64,000 bases of DNA from Diogma glabrata (lineage: Eukaryota; Arthropoda; Insecta; Diptera; Cylindrotomidae), in NCBI GenBank assembly GCA_963693315.1, contig OY856186.1, positions 281,164,346 to 281,228,345 of the forward strand. The letters run 5' to 3'. A model generated the notes under the pieces. It was not told the origin of the DNA. It did no database searches and saw only the letters and a list, made by a program, of their open reading frames with translations. Shown here one piece after another: positions 55,991 to 64,000 of the stretch (positions are counted from its first letter, which is position 1; each line of letters opens with the position of its first letter). The position numbers and the translations under genes are program-made.

Positions 55991-57220
55991 TGAATTTTCG
56001 CTACCCTTTTAAATAATTTAAGTTAATTAAATTAATTGTTTTAAAAAAATATAAATATGTATCTCATTATATAGACTACAAAATCTTATTTAAATTTAAT
56101 TTTTGCAGTTTAAAAAACTTAAAACGTTTTACAACACAAGACTAGCGTTTTGTCACTCAGTCTAGTGATTTATCATTCAATGGTACTCTCCGTTTACTGC
56201 AAAAATTTCCGGATAAAGAAACATTTTTTTCGTTTTCATTACATGTAGGCTTTATCAAAATTAGAACGTTTCTTAGAAGTTTCATATTGATAGTGATCTT
56301 ACCAGTAGCTTCAAATATATTAATTTCCTTGGATATTGCAAGGTAGAGTATTTCAAATAACAATTTAGAGGTTTCATATTTCTGAATAAATTTTCCGAAG
56401 AGATTTGATAGAAAGAAATTTTAAAATTCTCTCTGTGGATAATAATGAGGCATCCTGACGGTTGAGAGCTTCTATTGATATAAAATATTTAAAGTAACCG
56501 CATCAACTTTATTTTTATTCCATAAATGATTTAAATTGGGATAATTTAAAATTTTTACAACTGCTACTTTGACTCGCAAAAACCGGTCAATCACAGTTTC
56601 AATAGAATTCTATCCGCAGTTCTGGAGTAATTGCAACTCGTTTCTCTCCTCAAGTTGTTTTGCAGTATACCAGGACGGTTCGGGGTCTACAACAGTCATC
56701 TAAAAGTTTATTTTGTTGTATAATTGAATCGGCTTTATGGTGGTTTGTTAAATTTTGAGATTCTCGACAATATTTCTCGAGAAATGAGAATCTCGAAAAT
56801 GTTAAAATAGTTCCTCCAGATTGGAGAGTTCAAGACAACAACAAATCTTGTTCGAGCATCTCGAGACCGGTTTGTTTGAGCAGAAACTATACTTGAGACT
56901 TTGAAAGACCATTTTATGTGTGAAACATAATTTAACAAATTCTTGTGGCCATGAAATATGGCCTTTTCAACAACAATAGTAGCCTCCTAAAAAAATTTAC
57001 GCAAATAAGAAATATTCCGAAGAATCAAATAATATTATGTATACACAATTTTTTTTATTTATTAAATTTGTAAGTTGCATTTATCTTGAAATTTAAAAAA
57101 TATATTACAATATATTTGGGATTTTTGAGATCAATTAAACTCAAGTAAGTAAAGAAGTAATTGGAATTTTTTCAATTCAAAAGTATGGTTTGAAGTTTCT
57201 CAGAAAAATATTCCATTTAG
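55991..57220. other. AT-rich stretch without recognisable features
   Basis: No gene supported. Short minus-strand frames at 56157-56363 and 56735-56938 have no recognisable motif. A ctcgagaaatgagaatctcg stem lies near 56773. Confidence 0.4.
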
Positions 57221-57224
57221 TTTT

Positions 57225-57415
57225 ACTTTTTCTCGTACAACAGAATATATGTTTGTTGGGATACTCCAGCTTTCTTTAATGTTTTTATAATTAGAACTAC
57301 GCGTAAATCTTTAACATTGGTTGGCCATTGATTAAAGTATTTGATGGATATTAGCTCACAATATATCCAGAACATTTTGTTTCCAGAGCTGTGGTGAAGT
57401 TAGCGTGTATCAGTT
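57225..57415 (+). repeat. Dispersed repeat, copy of 16965-17160
   Basis: Shares ttactttttctcgtacaaca, a tgtttgttgggatact block and tttccagagctgtggtgaag with the end of the satellite array. Confidence 0.7.
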
Positions 57416-57524
57416 AGTCACCTCTGTAACTGTCCGATAGTAGGCTTATTTGATGTGTATATTTATGCTTACTGTAGGTTTATAACAGCACGTCTTCTAT
57501 ATGTAGGTCAAGCACGCTCTCTAA

Positions 57525-57680
57525 ACTGAAAGAAAAACTTAGGTTACTACACCCTCTGCTGCGCAACCGAATTTTTGGCAAAAACCACAACTGAATTTGA
57601 GGTTATTGTGAGTGTGACAGAAAACATTCGGTTGGCACAGAAGAGGTTGTATAGTAACCGATTTGTTTCTTTCAGTGTAT
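57525..57680. repeat. ~155-bp palindromic MITE-like repeat
   Basis: Left arm actgaaagaaaaacttaggt..., right arm inverse of actgaaagaaacaaatcggt.... The arms continue through a gtagt/gttactacacc block and caaccgaat. A partial relative lies at 37-136. Confidence 0.7.
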
Positions 57681-58573
57681 AACTCTTGTTCTAAAACTAG
57701 TTTAATAAATTAAATAATTATTTTCAAAGCTCAAATTCTTTCTAAATACTATTTCACCCATTCTCCAACTTCCCTTCTTATTAATGTTATTATTTATACT
57801 TCACAGAGAAAAATAAGCTACCTATAATTTAAAAGATAGTCTTCTTAGTAATTTTTGTAGGCCAGGGGTAATAAAGGAGAGAAAAACGATGAAATATCAA
57901 AAAGAAAATCATCTTGTTTTTACATGTCAAATCTTCTTGTTAATTTCAAATAGGAGTTCATCCTAAATTTAAAAGATCTCTCCTGATTTTTCGTTTTTAG
58001 TCGATTACTATTTTCGTGTTGCATTATGTTGAATCGTGATCTGTTATTTACAAACGGTAAATTTGTTTTGGAATTTCAACAAATTAAGTCGTTGTTTATG
58101 GATCGTTTGTGAAAATTTTTTTAAGTTCATCAAAATTTGTGTTTTTAACTTTCGTGTTTTAAATTGAATTTTAAGTTATAAATATAAGGTTTTTGTGTTT
58201 ATTTGTAGTATATTCAAACTGATTAGTGAAAAGGTAATAGTTTAGCGTAATTAATAAATTAATATGCAAAAATACACGTGTTCGAAGTGATTGATGTTCA
58301 AAAAGTTTCCTTTAAGTGATATAAAATTCTTTTATGATATTATAAAATTTCCTTAAACGCTGCATAATAAAGTATTTGTTTAAATTATTACAATTTTTAT
58401 AAAGTAGCTATAGTAGTAAAGACTAACAATCCAATTACTTTAAATACGTGGTTTAAATAAACGTGGTTTTGTATTGTTTAAATTTATTAATAACGCTATA
58501 GTTTTTTAACAACAAATCATCAATAATCTTTCTTTAAAACATACATTTTTATGTGTAATTATATAGAAATAAA

Positions 58574-60183
58574 ATGAATGTAGAACAATCAACAAGTGAA
58601 GAAGAACCCTTTGAGACGATGGTGCCGATGGTGGTATTTCAATCTTGGAATGTAAGCCAAGAAATATGTTCTATACTTTTTGAGTATGGAATCACCAATT
58701 TATTTATTTTAAAAAAAATGGAAATAGAAGACGTTGAGTCTTTTTTCACCAAAATAGATAAAAAATATTTTGGTGAACTAATTAAATTCAAAAGTGGCGA
58801 AGAGAAATGGTAAGCAGCAAACAATTGTCTTCTAATTTGTTCACAGCTTCTATATCATTTTTGTTTTAGAATTTACCCTTTTTGTGTGACAAGGATACAA
58901 TGTCAATGAACAGCAGTATACTTCAGTGGTTATCCAAAATATCGGATGATTTAAATGGTGTGAGATCTTCCAGAGAATCCTCACCAACTGCCTTATTATG
59001 TTTTGATATTGAAAGTTTATTGAAATCAACAGTAAAAGGTCAATTTGTATTGACCTTTCACGAACAAAATAGCTATTTAAATAGTAAATGCCAAAAGATT
59101 TTAACACACTGCATTGTGGATAGCTATGTGGGTAGGAGAATTCAACTTACCAATACAGAAATGAAGCAATTGGCAAGAGCCATATGTCAAACATTTCCTA
59201 AAGAGAAACCGGTAAATATATGAATTTTATCTATATTAGCTTAACTGATAATCTAATTTTGTTGAAATAATATTTAGGAAACTTACTTTCTACCCGAAAA
59301 CCGGGTAAGAAAAACCCTACAGGAAAATTGTTCTCTCGTTGGGCAAACACAGAGAAGCAAAGCGAAACAGAGGCTACGACAATGCAACCAACAGATGTAC
59401 TAATCACCTCCGGTAAATGGTTTTCTTTCTTATATATAATTATGCTTCATTTAGTTATTTATTGACTTAACAGATGAGTACTGTGAGAAAAAGTGCTGGC
59501 TTCAGCATAATTGTAGTCCATGGGCATCTGTAAGGGTGTACTGGAAGGGAACATCAGCTCATAGATTAAAAGAGAAAGAAATTGATACCACTTTGCGCTC
59601 TTTTTTAAAAGAATGGCCACGTTTTAACGATTCGAATGGTTACGAACTAGTAAGTGTTGATAAATAAATGTTATAAAATCAAAACAATTATTTCTTAAAT
59701 ATTAAAATCACTCTTTTTCTAAACAGATTGATATAGATTTTGAAACAATGTTTCCTGGAAAAGGAAATATGTTATTCAGCAAGTTGGAACAATTTTATGC
59801 CAAAATGTTGCCACTTTTTAAATCTGAAATAAAAAATTTAGCTTCTAAGGAAATGTTGCTTAGGGATCTCTATAAAGATAATATTTCAAAAGGTATAAAT
59901 ATTTAGTTATAAACTACAAAAATTAAATCAATAGTTTTTTTTTACAGATTCTAAATATTGCATATTAACATTACTGCTTCATTCTTTACTCCAACCTCAG
60001 CGTTGTAACAGGAGTGTAAAACCAACAATTGCAGATGGACAAGCTGATTTCGTGACTAAAGCTACCACACAAAATGACGTAACACCTACAATTAATAGAT
60101 TAATTAAAGAATATTCTGATAGAAAGGAAAAACTTCAGCCACGAATTATTGTGGTAAAAATGGAACTTTCTAAACTTTTCTGA
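58574..60183 (+). CDS. Six-exon gene of an unnamed insect protein family; two one-base frame breaks
   Basis: Exons: 58574-58809, 58870-59211, 59278-59412, 59474-59649, 59727-59892 and 59948-60183. All five introns (60, 66, 61, 77 and 55 bp) have GT/AG ends, and exons 3-6 join in frame. The predicted product is about 430 aa. Exon 1 is a small helical SAM-like segment (SWNVSQEICSILFEYGITNL). Exon 3 has NPTGKLFSRWANTEKQSETE; exon 4 has CEKKCWLQHNCSPWASV and SFLKEWPRFNDSNGYEL; exon 6 has YCILTLLLHSLLQPQ. I associate this layout with a widespread, uncharacterised insect family. Two defects: exon 1 to 2 is one base short (a GGG at the donor would cure it), and exon 3 is one base short near 59305-59315. 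A pseudogene or an indel error in an assembly would both explain this. No function is claimed. Confidence 0.65.
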
Positions 60184-60459
60184 AAGATTTCAATCATATT
60201 TAATTGGTAAACTGAAATATATAATTTTATTGATTTAAATATGTTAGATGGACCCCCTGTTCATTTTTATTTATTAAATAACGGATTAAAAGTATTGCGA
60301 ACTAAGAGATATTGGAAATAATGAAAAAAAAAATATAATTTAATTATAACTTTAAAAACAATTTTAATTATAACTTTAATTATAATTTAATAATTTAAAT
60401 TTTATTTAAAATTTGTGTAAATATTTTATATTTTATGTATGTTATCCATTTTATTGTTG

Positions 60460-60465
60460 AATAAA
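60460..60465 (+). promoter_or_regulatory. Polyadenylation signal AATAAA
   Basis: Located 277 bp after the stop codon of the six-exon gene, in an AT-rich 3' UTR. The placement is reasonable for that gene. Confidence 0.55.
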
Positions 60466-60479
60466 AATAAATAACAGTG

Positions 60480-62995
60480 AATTAAAAAAATTGGTATTTT
60501 GAAATGTTACATAACCTAACTTTGAACATGGAAAATAAAAAGAAATTCTTCTTATTTTATTCAAGACGACATCTTTTTCAAATAAGAAGGGGTTCTTCTT
60601 ATAGAATTTAAGATGACCGCTTACTAAAAATAAGAAGAAATCCTCATAAAAATTTATTTTATATTTAAGTAGACTTTCTCATAGAAATTCGAAGATTTCG
60701 CTTTGTTTTTTTTAAATAGTCTATCCTACTTAAAGGAAAAAGGGTTCCTATTTGGCAAAAAACCATAGAGAAATCTGCTAACTTTTGTTCTATTTTATGT
60801 GGCATTTTTCGCTCTGTGTTCTCATGACTGTCTAACGAAAAACAAAACAAACATTTAGAAAAAAAAATTAAGACAAAGAAAATTAATTTAATTTAATCAT
60901 TCCATTTTCCATTTAAATTGAAAACAAAAATGAAAAATATTTATAAAATTGTATTATTAAAAGTATGAGTAACTAAAGTACTTGATGTATAAAAGAAAAC
61001 ATTATATCTCATAGGCAACACAAATTGAAAATTAAAAAAATTAATATCAACAACGAAAATCCCTGGAAACAGAAGAAAAAAGAGAATTAATTCATTTTCA
61101 TTTTATTTCAATTGGTTGAAAAAATTGCTTTATTTGAAAATTTGTTGTGATAAAATAAAGATTTTTTGTTATAATTCCTAATAAAACGTTCACAAAATTG
61201 AAATAGAAAAAGATTTTTATATTATCGTTAACCGTTTTCGGCAAAGTAAAGGTATATGTGTCGATGTATCATGTATAAATAAAAAGCTAGGTAATCTTGT
61301 CTTGCAAAATAGATTTAAGCATAGATATTAAAGCTTTGTCTAACAAACAATAGCTTACCAAAAACCGTTGTATTTTCATTCGTCATTTCCAGAACATTAC
61401 TTATCCTTTACTTTAGACATATAACATAAAAACAAAAGCCATTCAAGCCTATCTGTTATAGTACTTTTGGAGAAAAATCCTTTAAAACAAAACAGATTAA
61501 ATGTACTGTCATGAATATCATAAAACAATACAACTCTAACCCTTGGAAATTTTTAATTTCAAAGGCTTAAGTTATAGTTTTTGTGTTTGGTTGTTTGCTA
61601 ATTTACGACAATATAGTGAATATAGACGTTAAGAACAAGTAAATAGTGAATATAGTTTGAATTAACAATACATGAACATTTCATTTATGAATTTTGTTTA
61701 ATTTTTCTAAATGGTAAATTATGCCTAATTTTGTATTCAGTGGAAACAGTATGTTTTTTTTTTTAAATTAACTCATAAACCATTTATTTACCAGGCTTAT
61801 TAGTTTATTACATTAAACGCCAATTTTTTCTCTAACCCATATAACCACTTTGATGACCCTAAAACTTTTTCTACCTGTCAATTTACTTCCACAAATAAAA
61901 AATAAAACTAATTACTATTTCTTTTGTCAACTATAAAATTTCTACTTTTATTTTCTATAACACTTTTCTTACTATTCATTGATCATATTTCGTTATTCTA
62001 CCCTCGTTTTGTGTACAAACAAAATCCTTACAAATACATAATTCAAAACACAAAGAGAGAGAAAATAGTTACTTAAATCGTTTATTGGGGAAGAAATTGT
62101 TAAAGATTTGTCACAACTATAAAATTACATTAAAACGTTCTTTTCTTTTGAGATTTTAAATTATTTCAAAAACAGATATATTTTCTAACATAAATGGATT
62201 TTGATTTTCAAATATATATAGGAATGAAGTAGGTTCAAAGAAAAATGTGTGTTGGGAAATTGGATTCTATTTTAAAATTAAAACTAGAAACTTTTTCAAA
62301 CACATCTTAATATCTAAACCAATTCAACCAAATATATAAAACAATTTCTTAACATCTCCCCCACCGAAAACGTTTATAAATCCAAAATCTTAACAAACAT
62401 TTATTTTACCAACGATAACAATCTTTCATTTAACTTTTCTTTCTATGTTCATTTTAATTGTTTCTTAAATTGATATATGAAGGAAATAAACTAACAACAA
62501 ACAAAAATGTAGAAATGATTAAAACAAAATAATAAAAAAGAGGGAAAACTAATTTCATATCATCAATTCAATTTTCCTTTTTATTTGCAATATAAGAAAA
62601 TTTCTTAAATACTTAGAAAGTAATCATATTTGTATGGAAAAACAATGAAGAACAATAATTCCGATGGGAGTGTTGTGGATAGTAAATCCTAGAAAATGTT
62701 TAATCTGGCAAATATATCTAGAACATATAATTCGTACTTGTATCCTTTTTTATTAATCATGAATAAAAATAATTGTTGTTGAAGCAAAATAAATTGGAGC
62801 ATCAATAATGTTTATTACCGATTTGACTGAAATATCGGAATAAACCGAAAAACAAGTCGGTCAAGTACAAAAAAAATTCGGCCATCGAGAGTTCCGTGAA
62901 GATAAACAAATAAAATGTCAAAAGTAATTTACATAAAGATGTGTTGTAAATTTTCTCTATTACCAGACGAAAGAAACATAAAAATGAATTTTTCC
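60480..62995. other. AT-rich stretch, no gene supported
   Basis: Repeated cttcttat/ataagaag motifs at 60540-60640 resemble sequence upstream of the six-exon gene. Beyond 60850 it is low-complexity AT with no convincing open frame or repeat. It could be intergenic, or intron of a gene outside the window. Confidence 0.4.
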
Positions 62996-62999
62996 TCGT

Positions 63000-63350
63000 A
63001 AATCTCAGGGGTCACTGGTCTAACCAATGAAATTTCAGGGGTCACTGGTCTGATTAGACCGTAATACAGGACCTAACGAGCCCGAGGTCTTTAAGCTATT
63101 GTGGGCTTCAACTTGCTATTGCAAACCGCAAACCTGTTGTCATGTCTAGCGGGAACGGGGACCTTAGCTTAGCCGCCCGGGTCGCGGGATGGTGCTGACT
63201 TATTAGCACCCTCTGGTGGGTACACACTAAAGAGGACTTATGTAGGGTCAAACCATGAAAAGTACCAAACTTCTGGGTACCTGTCACCCCCAGTTGTACA
63301 TAAACTTCTAACAGGTATAGACGAAGGTCTGTTGGTGACCTTTATTGCGT
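63000..63350. other. GC-richer island of unknown origin
   Basis: Composition changes sharply (gccgcccgggtcgcgggatg). It starts with a directly repeated tcaggggtcactggtct (63007 and 63043, 36-bp spacing). No open frame with a recognisable domain on either strand, no tRNA or rRNA fold recognised. It could be a fragment of a mobile-element 5' region. Confidence 0.4.
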
Positions 63351-63389
63351 CTTAACTTATGGAAGCAATATGCGCAAATTTCTAAGTAA

Positions 63390-63510
63390 TCTATTATATC
63401 TTAAGTATTTTAACAATTTTCTTTTCACCTGTTTTATTATTTCTTACATCCTATCATGAAATATTGGCATATGTCATATTTTATTATATGATAGGATTTA
63501 TTGTTTAGTT
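63390..63510. repeat. Dispersed hairpin repeat (partner 51190-51300)
   Basis: cctatcatgaaatattggca ... tatatgataggatttattg forms a stem-loop homologous to the copy near 51240. After it, 63511-64000 contains nothing I can name. Confidence 0.6.
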
Positions 63511-64000
63511 CCCCCCTCTATTTAAAACAAATTATATTTTGATCAAAAAATTAAAATTCATATTCAAAATATTTGTGGATTGAATGCCTACCGTGACGCC
63601 GTGCAACATCATCTCGAGCATGACAAACAAACAAAAGTTTCTGAACTCTTTCCCTCTGACGTAACACTAAATCCCAAATATACGCTTGGATCAGTTCTTA
63701 AACTTCATCATGTGTAAATCACGTGTATACATTCGTGGGAGTGTTGCATATAAACGCTTATCAAAATTTGAACTATATGGTGATGGCTACAACACAGTTG
63801 ATTAAATGTTTGTCTACCGGTTTGTATACCGATCCCCAAACAAACATAATTCTAATTGTTTTAATCTCCTGATTAATGTTGTCGTCGAAATTAGAGCAAA
63901 CTTTCTTAATTGTGAGGTTATCGTTAACGGTGAATTCAACGCCCATGAAAATCATTGTTAGAATTTTCCAAGACGACCGACGACGACAACAATGGAAGGC

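Noticed and set aside
63000..63350. rRNA or tRNA cluster in the GC-rich island
   Set aside because: No conserved rRNA segment or cloverleaf with B-box could be recognised.
63773..63955. 60-codon minus-strand frame near the window end
   Set aside because: No recognisable motif or partner; too short to support.

Overview
The window is nuclear DNA of an animal, most probably an insect and plausibly a fly. It is strongly AT-rich. It is crowded with insect-type transposable elements: R1-clade, RTE-like and CR1/jockey-like LINEs, a gypsy-like LTR element, a Penelope-like element, pogo-like and hAT DNA transposons, and foldback elements. The one host-like gene has introns of only 55-77 bp with canonical GT/AG ends. 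I see no bacterial features, no CRISPR array, and no tRNA or rRNA gene that I can support. The species cannot be named from the sequence.

Layout. 1-8180: a long-armed foldback element, split by a non-autonomous LTR retrotransposon (415-4060; 618-bp LTRs, 4-bp target duplication, one Gag-protease ORF) and holding a 5'-truncated LINE and a 148-bp tandem repeat. 8325-12815: Penelope-like remains with hammerhead-like motifs, broken by a MITE-like repeat and by a pogo-like transposon (9668-12523) that itself contains a LINE fragment. 13390-21960: an inverted-repeat-bounded block with a ~630-bp satellite and repeat unit A (17652-21531), whose left third is a 1.3-kb palindrome. 22450-24390: RTE-like LINE relic. 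24501-32326: a hAT transposon with exact 8-bp target duplications, interrupted by repeat unit B (26294-30029), a second copy of unit A. 33688-36813: an element with ~270-bp terminal inverted repeats carrying a PIN/XPG-like protein gene. 39409-46606: two head-to-tail R1-clade LINE copies sitting in (TG/CA)n microsatellites, one of them split by an 821-bp hAT derivative. 47690-55990: further LINE relics. 58574-60183: a six-exon gene of an unnamed insect family, intact except for two one-base frame breaks. 60480-64000: AT-rich sequence with one GC-richer island.

No group of genes works together as a pathway. The biology here is nesting, decay and replication of mobile DNA, and the target duplications, empty sites and relative truncations allow much of the order of insertion to be read. 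The most unusual signals are the palindrome arms that covary within each copy of the A/B repeat, the microsatellite-targeted R1 pair sharing one inactivating frameshift, the PIN/XPG-like protein in its inverted-repeat element, and TIR-like flanks around the multi-exon gene.
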